In this document: in pieces, positions 18,680 through 27,522 of the stretch | Position numbering within the stretch: position 1 is the stretch's first letter | How the letters are laid out: each line of letters starts with the position of its first letter | Assembly: GCA_963822705.1 (NCBI GenBank) | Contig: CAWGIX010000012.1 | Span: forward strand, 62,001 to 126,000 | Length of the DNA stretch: 64,000 bases | Source: CAVRQM01 sp963822705 | GTDB lineage: Bacteria > Pseudomonadota > Alphaproteobacteria > Acetobacterales > Acetobacteraceae | Reading direction: 5' to 3' | The notes under the pieces: generated by a model | Told to the model about the DNA's origin: nothing | The model's database searches: none | What the model saw: the letters and a program-made list of their open reading frames with translations, nothing else | Program-made: the position numbers and the translations under genes

Positions 18680-20029
18680 TCATCCGGGTTCCGGTTCGGC
18701 CACCGCCGGCGCGTCGGGGTCGCGCGCCAGTTCCTCGGGCGTGGTCGTCCGGTCGGTCACCTGAGCCAGTTCTAGCACATAGTCGACGACTTTCTCTTCG
18801 AAGATCGGCCCGCGGAGGGCTTCCGCGGCCTGGGGGTTCTTGCGGAAGAAGTCCAGGACCTGCTGTTCCTGCCCCGGATACCGGCCGGCCTCGGCGCGCA
18901 TGGCCCGCGTCATTTCGTCCGGCGCCACCGTGATGCCGTTGGCGCGCCCGATCTCGGCCAGCAGCAGCCCCAGGCGAACGCGACGTTCTGCGATCGCCCG
19001 GTATTCTCCGCGCAAGGTCTCTTCGTCCTTGTCGCGGTCCTCCTCGTCGAGCCGGCCCTCCTTGCGGTCGGCTTCCAGCCGCTGCCAGATCTGCTCGAAC
19101 TCCGCGTCCACCATGCCTTGCGGCACCGGAAAGCTCGCGCGCTCGGCGAGGGCATCGAGCAACTGCCGCTTGATGCGGAGCCGGGACAGCTGATCGTATT
19201 CCCGCTGGGTCTGACGGGTGATCAGCCCGCGCACCTCGTCCAAACCCTCGAATCCAAGTTTTTTGGCGAGCTCGTCATCAATGGCCGGCAGCACCGCGCG
19301 TTTCAGCGCTTTGGCGGTCACCTCGAAACTCGCTTCCTTTCCGGCCAGCGTCGGAACCGAGTATGGCTCCGGAAAAGTCGCCTGTAAGGTGCGATGCTCC
19401 CCCGGTCGCATGCCCTCGAGCTGCTCCGAGAAACCGGGGATGAAGCCGGTGCCGCCCACTTCCACCGCCATGTCCTGGCCCGTGCCGCCGGGGAAAGCCT
19501 CGCCGCCGACCTGGCCAGCATAGTCGATTACCAACACGTCACCGCGCTCGGCCGGACGCTCGTCGGCTACGTCCTCCAGAGTCCGTTGGCGCTTGGCGAT
19601 CTCGCCGAGCGCCTTGTCGACGGTTTCCGCCGACGGTTCGGCTTTCAGGCGCGTCAGCTCGAGGGTGGACAGGTCCGGCAGCGTGATGTCCGGCAGCAGC
19701 TCCAGTTCCACCTTGAACTCAAGGTCGCGGGCCTCGTCCAGCGTCGTCACCTCGACTTTCGGCTGGCCGGCCGAGCGCAGCCCGCGATCCGCCAGAACCT
19801 GGCGCGTGGCGTCGTTGACGCTCTGCTCCAGCACCTCTGCAGTGACCGCCGCTCCAAATCGCTTGCGCACCAGGTTGGGCGGCACCTTGCCGGGCCGAAA
19901 TCCCGGCAACCGCAGGTCGCGCGACAGTTCGGTGAGCCGCTTGCTGCGCCGGCTCTCGATGTCGGCGGCAGGCACGACCACGGCAAAACCGCGGCGGAGG
20001 CCGTCTGATAGCGTCTCGGTGACCTGCAT
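18680..20029 (-). CDS. tig: Trigger factor
   Basis: Ribosome-associated chaperone and peptidyl-prolyl isomerase. 449 residues from the ATG at 20029. The N-terminal ribosome-binding domain shows LRLPGFRPGKVPPNLVRKRFG; the FKBP-like domain begins near residue 160 (DVLVIDYAGQVGGEAFPGG); the helical C-terminal chaperone domain ends in an acidic, Pro-rich tail. It begins the tig-clpP-clpX-lon series, a classical bacterial arrangement. The open frame extends across tRNA-Leu upstream, which is not coding. Confidence 0.97.
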   Translation of the reverse strand: MQVTETLSDGLRRGFAVVVPAADIESRRSKRLTELSRDLRLPGFRPGKVPPNLVRKRFGAAVTAEVLEQSVNDATRQVLADRGLRSAGQPKVEVTTLDEARDLEFKVELELLPDITLPDLSTLELTRLKAEPSAETVDKALGEIAKRQRTLEDVADERPAERGDVLVIDYAGQVGGEAFPGGTGQDMAVEVGGTGFIPGFSEQLEGMRPGEHRTLQATFPEPYSVPTLAGKEASFEVTAKALKRAVLPAIDDELAKKLGFEGLDEVRGLITRQTQREYDQLSRLRIKRQLLDALAERASFPVPQGMVDAEFEQIWQRLEADRKEGRLDEEDRDKDEETLRGEYRAIAERRVRLGLLLAEIGRANGITVAPDEMTRAMRAEAGRYPGQEQQVLDFFRKNPQAAEALRGPIFEEKVVDYVLELAQVTDRTTTPEELARDPDAPAVAEPEPG

Positions 20030-20073
20030 GGAGGCGTCGCTTCCTCGTTGGCGTCTGAAAGCCGGGCGCCGGA

Positions 20074-20158
<85 letters not shown>

Positions 20159-20313
20159 GCCGCGGCCGTGAGCGGCGGGGAGTAGCGCAGCGAACTCCGG
20201 GGGGCAAGGCGGTCGGGGTCGGCTTGACCCCCTTTCGCGCCTTTGCAACACACCCTCGCCACCCGGCCGGCGTCATCCTCGCGCAACGGTTCGGCGTGCC
20301 TTCAGGAGAGACC

Positions 20314-21501
20314 ATGCGCGATCAAGGCGATTTCCTGTTCACCTCTAAATCCGTATCCGAGGGGCATCCGGACAAAGTCGCCGACCGCATCAGCGACACC
20401 GTCCTGGACGCGTTCCTGGCCGCCGATCCCTACGCGAGGGTGGCGTGCGAGACACTGGTGACGACCAACCGCATTATCATGGCCGGCGAGACTCGCGGGC
20501 CGGAGACCGTGACTCCGGACTATCTGGCGCACCTGGCACGATTGGCCGTGCACGACATCGGCTATGATCAGGCCGGCTTTTCCTGGCGCCACGCCATGGT
20601 GGAGTGCCACCTGCACGCCCAGTCAACCGATATCGCCCAGGGCGTGGACGCCGGGGGCAACAAGGACGAGGGCGCGGGCGACCAGGGCATCATGTTCGGC
20701 CATGCGTCCACCGAAACGCCGAGCCTGATGCCGGCGCCGATCTTCTACGCGCACCTGATTCTTCGTCGCATCAGTGAGTTGCGGCGCAACGACGATATCA
20801 TGGTTCGCGGATTGCTGCCTGACGCAAAGAGCCAGGTGACGTTGCGCTACGTCGATAGCCGGCCGGTGGGTGCCACCTCGATCGTCGTCTCGACCCAGCA
20901 CGACGAGCAGGTTGCCCAGTCTCGCGTGCGGGAAATGCTGCTGCCGATCATCGAGAGCAGTCTGCCGGACGGGTGGATGCCGAAGGACGACGAAATCTAC
21001 ATCAATCCAACCGGCAATTTCGTAATCGGCGGCCCGGACGGGGATTGCGGCCTTACGGGGCGAAAGATCATCGTCGATACCTATGGCGGTGCCGCGCCGC
21101 ATGGCGGCGGCGCGTTCAGCGGCAAGGATCCCACCAAAGTCGACCGCAGCGCTGCCTATGCCTGCCGCTACCTGGCCAAGAACGTGGTGGCGGCCGGGCT
21201 GGCCGATCGCTGCACGTTGCAGATCAGCTACGCCATCGGCGTCTCGCACCCGCTATCGGTCTATGTGGAACTGCACGGCAATCCCTATGACGTGAATCCG
21301 GCACGGCTTGAGAGCACGTTGCGCGAACTGATGAATCTGTCGCCGCGCGGCATACGCGAGCACCTGCATCTGAACCGTCCGATCTATGCCGTGACCTCGG
21401 CGTATGGCCATTTCGGCCGCGAGCCGGACGAGGATCGCGGCACGTTCACCTGGGAGCGTACCGACCTGGTGCCGGCGCTGCGCTCCGCATTCGGACGCTA
21501 A
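20314..21501 (+). CDS. metK: S-adenosylmethionine synthase
   Basis: Makes SAM from methionine and ATP in the cytoplasm. 395 residues. Motifs: FTSKSVSEGHPDKVADRISD at the N-terminus, GAGDQGIMFGHA near residue 125, TGRKIIVDTYGGAAPHGGGAFSGKDPTKVDRSAAY near residue 250. The ATG at 20314 follows CAGGAGAG. No SAM riboswitch could be recognised in the 155-base leader. The gene is followed closely by trmB, probably cotranscribed. Confidence 0.98.
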   Translation: MRDQGDFLFTSKSVSEGHPDKVADRISDTVLDAFLAADPYARVACETLVTTNRIIMAGETRGPETVTPDYLAHLARLAVHDIGYDQAGFSWRHAMVECHLHAQSTDIAQGVDAGGNKDEGAGDQGIMFGHASTETPSLMPAPIFYAHLILRRISELRRNDDIMVRGLLPDAKSQVTLRYVDSRPVGATSIVVSTQHDEQVAQSRVREMLLPIIESSLPDGWMPKDDEIYINPTGNFVIGGPDGDCGLTGRKIIVDTYGGAAPHGGGAFSGKDPTKVDRSAAYACRYLAKNVVAAGLADRCTLQISYAIGVSHPLSVYVELHGNPYDVNPARLESTLRELMNLSPRGIREHLHLNRPIYAVTSAYGHFGREPDEDRGTFTWERTDLVPALRSAFGR

Positions 21502-21530
21502 AACCTCCGTCCGAGCGCCTGTATGGGCGC

Positions 21531-22160
21531 GTGCGCGGGCACGCGTTGCGCCCCCGCCAGCGCTGGTTGCTGGAACACGTTTTGCCACGGTTGCGGTCCG
21601 ACCTGACGGACCCGTTTGCGGGCTGGCCGGGCGAGCGCTGGCTGGAAATCGGTTTTGGCAGTGGGGAGCACGCGCTGGAGCAGGTGCGTGCCCATCCGGA
21701 AGCGATGCTGATCGCGTGCGAGGTGTTTCAAAACGGCATCTGCTCGCTGCTGTCGCGGCTGGCGCCGGAGGGCGCGGACTCCGCGCTGCCACCGAACCTG
21801 CGCATTTTTGACCACGACGCGCGGGTGTTGCTGCGGGCGCTGCCGGACGGGGCATTGGATCGGCTGTTTCTGTTGTTCCCGGACCCTTGGCCTAAAGCCC
21901 GCCATGCAAAACGCCGTTTCGTGCATCCGGCGACATTGCCCGAGATTGCGCGGGTGCTGCGGCCGGGCGCAGAGTGGCGCATCGCCAGCGACGATCCGAC
22001 TTATCAGGGGTGGGTGGAGACGGTGCTGGAGCGGCAACAATTCTTTGACGCGGGACGAGCGCTGGCGATGCGCCCCGACGAATGGCCAAAGACGCGATAC
22101 GAAGCCAAGGCAATGGTGGCAGGCCGGATACCGCTCTTCTGGTCGCTCAGGCGCCTATAG
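21531..22160 (+). CDS. trmB: tRNA (guanine-N7-)-methyltransferase
   Basis: SAM-dependent methyltransferase that makes m7G46 in tRNA. Class I fold: WLEIGFGSGEHALEQV is the SAM-binding motif, followed by LIACEVFQNGICSLLSRL and LFLLFPDPWPKARHAKRRFVHP, the TrmB signature. The listed start is a GTG. The same open frame continues upstream as PPSERLYGRVRGHALRPRQ, which resembles the family N-terminus, up to the metK stop region, but without an ATG, GTG or TTG there. Either the GTG is right or the true start has been lost to a base error. Confidence 0.93.
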   Translation: MRGHALRPRQRWLLEHVLPRLRSDLTDPFAGWPGERWLEIGFGSGEHALEQVRAHPEAMLIACEVFQNGICSLLSRLAPEGADSALPPNLRIFDHDARVLLRALPDGALDRLFLLFPDPWPKARHAKRRFVHPATLPEIARVLRPGAEWRIASDDPTYQGWVETVLERQQFFDAGRALAMRPDEWPKTRYEAKAMVAGRIPLFWSLRRL

Positions 22161-22221
22161 GATTTGGTATGCTCCAAGCTGGAGCTGGGCTATAAGTCGG
22201 TGAGTAGAAGGGCGGATTGCC

Positions 22222-22473
22222 TTGAGCGACGACGGACCCGACAACCTGATCCTGCGCTATCTGCGCAACCTTGATGCTAAACTGGATCGGGTCATTGACG
22301 AGTTGCAGGCGTTGAAGGCGCGCGTGTCCTCGTTGGAGGATCAAATGGCCGGCGTTCGCCGTGACCTAGCGCACCTGTATGAGGGGCAGGTCAATCTTCA
22401 GCATACGCTGGATCGCCACGGCGAGCGTCTGGACCGTATCGAGCGTCGGCTGGACTTGATTCCGGCGCGCTAA
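22222..22473 (+). CDS. Small coiled-coil protein of unknown function
   Basis: 83 residues from a TTG start (22222), preceded by GAAGGGCGG. The sequence is a nearly continuous heptad pattern (ILRYLRNLDAKLDRVIDELQALKARVSSLEDQM ... LDRHGERLDRIERRLDLI), so it should form a long coiled coil. No enzymatic motif is present. Short proteins of this type are common in Rhodospirillales genomes without an assigned role. Lies between trmB and gshB on the same strand. Confidence 0.7.
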   Translation: MSDDGPDNLILRYLRNLDAKLDRVIDELQALKARVSSLEDQMAGVRRDLAHLYEGQVNLQHTLDRHGERLDRIERRLDLIPAR

Positions 22474-22528
22474 GTTGCGCCCGGCCTGACCCTGGGCCAT
22501 GCAGCGCGGCACGGTTCGGAGAGGGCCC

Positions 22529-23506
22529 ATGTCGTTACGCGTCGCGGTCCAGATGGACCCGATCGAGACCATCAGCATCGACGGCGACAGCAGCTTTGCC
22601 CTTATGCTGGAGGCGCAAAACCGCGGCCACACGCTATGGCACTATGAGGTGCGCCATCTCTCGCTGCTGATGGGCGAGCACGGCCAGCGCCTGACCGCCC
22701 TCGCCCGCCCTGTCACCGTGCAGCGCAAGCGCGGCGACCACTACAAGTTCGGCGACTCCGAAATCCTCGACCTGGCCACCATGGACGTGGTGCTGATGCG
22801 CCAGGACCCGCCGTTCGACATGGCCTACATCACCGCCACCCACATGCTGGAGCACATCCATCCGCGCACGCTGGTGGTCAACGATCCCGCCCATGTGCGC
22901 AATGCACCGGAAAAACTGCTGGTCACGCACTTCCCGGACCTGATGCCACCCACCCTGGTCACCTGGGACTCGGACGCCATCCGCGCCTTTCGCCGCGAGC
23001 ATCGCGACATCGTCGTGAAACCACTGTTCGGCAACGGCGGCGCCGGCGTCTTCCTGATGCGCCATGACGACCCGAACCTCGGCGCGCTTCTGGAAATGCA
23101 CTTTGCCCGCACCCGGGAGCCGCTGATGATCCAGCGCTACGAAAAAGCCGTGCGGCAGGGCGACAAGCGCATCATCCTGGTGGACGGGGTGGCCATGGGG
23201 GCAATCAACCGGGTGCCGGCCGAGGGCGAGGCGCGCAGCAACATGCATGTGGGCGGCCGCCCCGAGGCGGCCCGGCTCACCCGGCGGGACCAGGAGATTT
23301 GCGACCGGATCGGGCCCATTCTCCGTGAGCGTGGCCTGATTTTCGTGGGCATCGACGTGATCGGCGACTGGCTGACCGAAATCAACGTCACCTCCCCCAC
23401 CGGCCTGCAGGAGGTGGCGCGGTTCGACCAGGTGGACTTGGCCGCGGCGATCTGGGACGCCATTGAGCAACGGCGCAGAAGGGTGGCCGGCGCGCCGTCC
23501 CTGTGA
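22529..23506 (+). CDS. gshB: Glutathione synthetase
   Basis: ATP-grasp ligase joining gamma-glutamylcysteine and glycine. 325 residues, normal length. Motifs: MDPIETISIDGDSSFALMLEAQNRG at the N-terminus, VLMRQDPPFDMAYI, IVVKPLFGNGGAGVFL (ATP-binding loop) near residue 165, and FVGIDVIGDWLTEINVTSPTG near the C-terminus. The ATG at 22529 follows GGAGAGGG. Confidence 0.97.
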   Translation: MSLRVAVQMDPIETISIDGDSSFALMLEAQNRGHTLWHYEVRHLSLLMGEHGQRLTALARPVTVQRKRGDHYKFGDSEILDLATMDVVLMRQDPPFDMAYITATHMLEHIHPRTLVVNDPAHVRNAPEKLLVTHFPDLMPPTLVTWDSDAIRAFRREHRDIVVKPLFGNGGAGVFLMRHDDPNLGALLEMHFARTREPLMIQRYEKAVRQGDKRIILVDGVAMGAINRVPAEGEARSNMHVGGRPEAARLTRRDQEICDRIGPILRERGLIFVGIDVIGDWLTEINVTSPTGLQEVARFDQVDLAAAIWDAIEQRRRRVAGAPSL

Positions 23507-23591
23507 TGCGCATTACCGCCGTTCGCCAACAACTCATGCACCCGGAACGGCTAAGCTGCCCCGAGACCGAACGCTAGAGAGGAACCGCCCA

Positions 23592-25268
23592 ATGCGCTTG
23601 CGCACACGCCTGCTGACCTTTGTGCTGCCCATCCTGCCGCTATTCGCGGTGTCCGGCGTCGCCCGTGCGGACGACGCAGCGCCCCTGACCCCGGACCAAA
23701 CCGCCTCACTGAGCCAGGCGATGAGCCTCCTCACCAGCGGCTTGGCCGTGGCGCGCAACGGCGATCCCGTACCCTACAGCGTCGTCCCCCAGGGCGACCA
23801 TTACCAGCTCACGATGCCGTTGCCGCACGCGATCGGCAACACCGGTGTCACCCTCGAAGGCGGCGACATGACGGCCAGCATCCGCCCGCTCGAGGGTCAC
23901 CTCTGGGTATTCGATGACGTGCGCGGTTTTTCCCCGGTTACGATCGCCACACCCCCGGTCAAGGACGGCAAGGCCGTGCGGATCGCGATGGAGACCAAGG
24001 AGAACAGCGGGCATTTTGTGGTCGACCCGTCCCTGACCAGCGCCTCAAGTTTTGACGCGACCGCTGGTGGGCTGGCGGTCTCGATGGCCATGCCGGACGT
24101 ATCCGCAAAGATGTCCGCCGACACCACTACGTCCCATGTCGTGTGGGAACCGGCCGGCAGCGGGCGCGTGGATCAGGCGCAAAGCGTCACGCTGCAAAAC
24201 CTGACCTACGACATCACCGGCAAACAGGCGGTCTCGATAACCGCGCGTGCGCTGCATCTGGATGGACACGTACGCGGTTTCGCCCCGGACAATGTCGCAA
24301 AAATCACCGGGATGGCGATGGACCTGCTGAAAGCGTTGCCGGCTATGCCCGCGCTGGAGGAGACCAGCACGTCCGGGCAGCAGGACCAACCTCCGCCGGC
24401 GCCCCCGCCGGCAGCCGACAACGCGCCCGGCACGCCCACACCCCCGTCTTCCGCCGCAACCGAGGAGCAGCCGGCGCAGGCTGCCGACGTGACGCCGCCG
24501 GGGCAGGACCAGCCTGCGGCGGAGAAGGCGGGCGCCGAAACCGATGCCGGCAAGAACACGCTGACCCCCGAACAGCGCCGAGCCTTGCACACCGTGCTGG
24601 ACGCGGTGCGCGGCATGCTCAGCGGTTTCGACGAGGCCATGACGATGGACGACCTGGCGTTTTCCGCCGACGGGCACACGGTGCACCTGCAAAAAGTGGC
24701 GTTCAGCGAGGCTGTGGCCGCTCCCGACGGCAAGGCCGATCTGCGCATGCGCATGGCGTTCGAGGGCTTGGCCAGCCCCGACATCCCGCCCGGCATCGCG
24801 CGCGACTACGTGCCCCACAAGCTGGTGATCGCGCCGCACGTGTCCGGCGTGCCGGCGCAGGCGATTTTCGACCTGATCGAGCGCGCCGTCGACAACGACA
24901 AGCCGAAACCCGAGGAGATGCAGGCTTTAGCCGCTACCATGCTGGCCAAGGGCCCGGTTGCCATCAGCATCGACGAACTGGCCATGGACCTCGGACCCGC
25001 GGCACTGGCGGCGACCGGATCGCTGCAGGTCGCAGGCACCACGCCGTCCGACCTGTCCGGCGTGGCCGATATCGAGGTCAAGGGGCTGAACGCTCTCATC
25101 AAACGCTCGGCAACCGATCCGATATTGAAGCAGGCAGGGCCGGTCCTGATCTTCCTGAAAGGGATCGGCGACGAGGACGACCACGGCAAGGTGACGTGGA
25201 AGATCGTCTATGGCGACAACAAGGTGACGGTGAACGGCACTGACATGTCGCAGATCATCCCGCACTGA
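23592..25268 (+). CDS. Exported protein with Pro/Ala-rich central linker, unknown function
   Basis: 558 residues with a clear signal peptide (FVLPILPLFAVSGVARA, cleavage near residue 25). Two beta-rich halves are separated by a low-complexity linker at about residues 255-330, rich in Pro, Ala, Gln and Glu. The second half contains alternating short hydrophobic strands such as AATGSLQVAGTTPSDLSGVADIEVKGLNALI, reminiscent of periplasmic DUF2125/YdgA-like or AsmA-like proteins; this resemblance is by eye only. The ATG follows GAGAGGAA. No transmembrane helix after the signal, so periplasmic or outer-membrane associated. Function not recognised. Confidence 0.7.
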   Translation: MRLRTRLLTFVLPILPLFAVSGVARADDAAPLTPDQTASLSQAMSLLTSGLAVARNGDPVPYSVVPQGDHYQLTMPLPHAIGNTGVTLEGGDMTASIRPLEGHLWVFDDVRGFSPVTIATPPVKDGKAVRIAMETKENSGHFVVDPSLTSASSFDATAGGLAVSMAMPDVSAKMSADTTTSHVVWEPAGSGRVDQAQSVTLQNLTYDITGKQAVSITARALHLDGHVRGFAPDNVAKITGMAMDLLKALPAMPALEETSTSGQQDQPPPAPPPAADNAPGTPTPPSSAATEEQPAQAADVTPPGQDQPAAEKAGAETDAGKNTLTPEQRRALHTVLDAVRGMLSGFDEAMTMDDLAFSADGHTVHLQKVAFSEAVAAPDGKADLRMRMAFEGLASPDIPPGIARDYVPHKLVIAPHVSGVPAQAIFDLIERAVDNDKPKPEEMQALAATMLAKGPVAISIDELAMDLGPAALAATGSLQVAGTTPSDLSGVADIEVKGLNALIKRSATDPILKQAGPVLIFLKGIGDEDDHGKVTWKIVYGDNKVTVNGTDMSQIIPH

Positions 25269-25329
25269 TCACGGCGGCCCGGGCGACGCTTCCGGCGCAG
25301 GAGCCGGGAGCTGGGCTGAAGTCCGGGAC

Positions 25330-26022
25330 CTACATGGCCCAGACCGGGTTCGCCAGGCGCGCGACGAACGCCGCATGGGCCGCAAGTTCCGCCTCCGTCA
25401 GCAGGATCGGGCGCGGCATGCGCGGCCCGGTAAGAGCGTAGGCGATCGGTGAGACCAACATCGACGAAGCGGCGGCATCGCTCGGACCGATGCTCCACAA
25501 CGCACGCTGCCGTCCGCCGGTCAGCTCCACGAAAACCTCGGCCAGCAGCCGGCAGTCGAGCAGCGCGTTGTGCATGGTCCGCTCGGACAGGTCGATTCCG
25601 AACCGGCGACACAGGGCGTCGAGGCTGTTCGGCAGGTTGGGAAAGCGAGTCTTCGCCAGTGCCAGCGTATCGACCATGCGGGCGCGATCCAGCGGCGGCC
25701 GGCCGGTCAAAGAGAATTCGGCATCGAGAAAAGCGAAATCGAACGGAGCGTTGTGCGCGATCAGGGTGCCGTCGCCGAAAAATTCCAGCAGGGAATCGGC
25801 CACGTCTGCGAACGGCGGCTTGCCCAGCAGGCGGTCCAACGTGATGCCATGGATCCGCACCGCATCGTCCGGGATGTCGCGCTGCGGATGCACCAGGGCG
25901 TGGAAATGCCGCCCGCTCGGCAGGTCGCGGATCAGCTCGACGGCGGCAATTTCGACCACGCGATGGCCGGTCAGCGGATCGAGGCCGGTGGTCTCGGTAT
26001 CGAACAGCACGGCACGGGTCAC
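25330..26022 (-). CDS. dnaQ: DNA polymerase III epsilon subunit, 3'-5' proofreading exonuclease
   Basis: DEDDh-family exonuclease, 230 residues. ExoI is FDTETTGLDP (residues 7-16), ExoII is LIAHNAPFDFAFLDAEF, ExoIII is HNALLDCRLLAEV near residue 150. The GTG start overlaps the coaE stop (GTGA), so the two are translationally coupled; a coaE-dnaQ pair is typical of alphaproteobacteria. Confidence 0.96.
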   Translation of the reverse strand: MTRAVLFDTETTGLDPLTGHRVVEIAAVELIRDLPSGRHFHALVHPQRDIPDDAVRIHGITLDRLLGKPPFADVADSLLEFFGDGTLIAHNAPFDFAFLDAEFSLTGRPPLDRARMVDTLALAKTRFPNLPNSLDALCRRFGIDLSERTMHNALLDCRLLAEVFVELTGGRQRALWSIGPSDAAASSMLVSPIAYALTGPRMPRPILLTEAELAAHAAFVARLANPVWAM

Positions 26023-26621
26023 GATAGAAAACTCCGAATCGCGCGGGCGAGGGCGCGATTCGCATGATGCCGCGACAGACCGGTGCGCACCACCACGTCG
26101 GCGCGACGGCGGCGCTCGCGGTCGGGCAACTGGCGCGCGAGCACCGCCGCGAACTGGTGCGGGCTGAGCGTTCCGCGCCGGCGCACACGCCCGGCCTGTA
26201 TCGTGTCGGGCGCCGAGACCGTCACCACCAGATCCATGCCGCAGCGCCCGCGCCGTTCGAACAGCAGCGGGATGTCCAGCACCGCCGCTCGGGCACCGCG
26301 CCGCCGCGCCGCAGCTAGAAATTTGCGCTCCGCCGCGTGGACCAAGGGATGCAGGATGGCTTCAAGCCGGTCCAGCGCCGCAGAGTCGCCTAGCACGGCG
26401 GTCCGCAGCGCCGCCCGGTCCAGCACCAGCCGTCCGGTATCGCCGCGACGCACGGTCCCGGGGAAACCCGCGGCGATCGCCGGCAACGCGGCACCGCCGG
26501 GCGCCTGCAGCCGATGCACTTCCTCGTCGGCATCGAACACCGGAATCTTGGCGCGGCGGAACGCGGCCGCAGCGGTGGATTTGCCCATGGCGATGCCGCC
26601 GGTGAGCCCGATCACCTTCAC
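26019..26621 (-). CDS. coaE: Dephospho-CoA kinase
   Basis: Last step of coenzyme A synthesis, phosphorylating the ribose 3' hydroxyl of dephospho-CoA. 200 residues. P-loop VIGLTGGIAMGKST at the N-terminus, VFDADEEVHRL and LDIPLLFERRGR follow as in the family. The GTG at 26621 is chosen because it begins the P-loop strand and follows GGAG; the frame is open to 26660. The common aroE and secB neighbours are not present here. Confidence 0.96.
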   Translation of the reverse strand: MKVIGLTGGIAMGKSTAAAAFRRAKIPVFDADEEVHRLQAPGGAALPAIAAGFPGTVRRGDTGRLVLDRAALRTAVLGDSAALDRLEAILHPLVHAAERKFLAAARRRGARAAVLDIPLLFERRGRCGMDLVVTVSAPDTIQAGRVRRRGTLSPHQFAAVLARQLPDRERRRRADVVVRTGLSRHHANRALARAIRSFLS

Positions 26622-26748
26622 CCTGGCCGCTCCCCAGCATCGGCCCAACAAGCACGCCAAGACCTGCGGGGCCAGCCCGCATGTTCAGTCAATCTACCGT
26701 AAACAGTGCGCCATTGGGACGCTGCCGCCGTTCCGAGCCGGTGCCAGG

Positions 26749-27522
26749 CTAAATCCCCGCGTACCAGGCGTAGCCTTGGTCTTCCCAATATCCGCCGTGC
26801 CCGCCGCCGATCTGCGCGAAATTGTCGACGAGTTCGATACGCATGACGTACTTCGCCATCTTGTAGCCGAGCTGGCGCTCCACCCGCAGGCGCACCGGCG
26901 CACCGTGGCGGACCGACAGCGTCGTGTCGTTCATGTCATAAGCCAAGATGGTCTGCGGGTGCACGGCGTCATGAAGGTCGATGCTCTCGTAGTATTTGAC
27001 CGTCCCGCCCGCGCCGTCGTCCATCGGGTCGGCGCAGTGGAACACCACGTAGCGCGCCTGCGGCTGCGGCCCGACCTCGTGCAGCAGATCGCCCAAAATC
27101 GCGCCCTTCCACTTGCCGATGCAGCTCCATCCCTCGACGCAGTCGTGGCGCGTGATCTGCGTGCGCGACGGTCGCGCGCGCAACTCGGCCAGGGACAATT
27201 TTGCCGGTCGCTGCACCAGCCCGTCGATCTGCAGCTGCCAGGTCGCAAAGCCGTTCTCGGCCATGGTCTGGTAGTCGAAATCGTCCGGATCGACCGTGCC
27301 ATTGCCGCGAAAATCCGGCGACAAGTCGGCCTCGGTATATTCCGGGGCCAAGTCGGGGGCTGGAACCAGCACGCGCTGCACGCGCCGGCTCAGTGCCTCG
27401 GCACCGGCCAGCGCCCGCGTGACCTGCTGGTTCTGCGCGACCTTGTCGCAGCCGCCCAGCAGCAGCGTGCCGAATGCTCCCGCGGCCAGCGCGCGGCGGC
27501 CCATCTTCGGGTGCTCAGTCAC
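26749..27522 (-). CDS. Molybdopterin-dependent oxidoreductase of the sulfite oxidase/MsrP family
   Basis: 257 residues. The molybdenum-ligating cysteine is Cys128 in TRHDCVEGWSCIGKWKG; the following KYYESIDLHDAVHPQTILAYDMND and GAPVRLRVERQLGYKMAKYVMRIELVD are typical of the Moco fold. The N-terminus combines twin arginines (GRRALAAG) with a lipobox LLGGC ending at Cys25, which suggests a Tat-exported lipoprotein. Its GTG start overlaps the upstream cytochrome b gene by 8 bases, so the pair likely form a membrane-bound electron-transfer enzyme like MsrPQ, although the haem subunit here is of another type. Substrate unknown; methionine sulfoxide is only one possibility. Confidence 0.88.
   Translation of the reverse strand: MTEHPKMGRRALAAGAFGTLLLGGCDKVAQNQQVTRALAGAEALSRRVQRVLVPAPDLAPEYTEADLSPDFRGNGTVDPDDFDYQTMAENGFATWQLQIDGLVQRPAKLSLAELRARPSRTQITRHDCVEGWSCIGKWKGAILGDLLHEVGPQPQARYVVFHCADPMDDGAGGTVKYYESIDLHDAVHPQTILAYDMNDTTLSVRHGAPVRLRVERQLGYKMAKYVMRIELVDNFAQIGGGHGGYWEDQGYAWYAGI

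Noticed and set aside
20160..20313. A possible SAM or SAM/SAH riboswitch in front of metK.
   Set aside because: The leader contains CGCAACGGTTCGGCGTG, vaguely like part of a SAM/SAH motif, but no supporting stem set or conserved core could be built, unlike the clear SAM-II before metZ.
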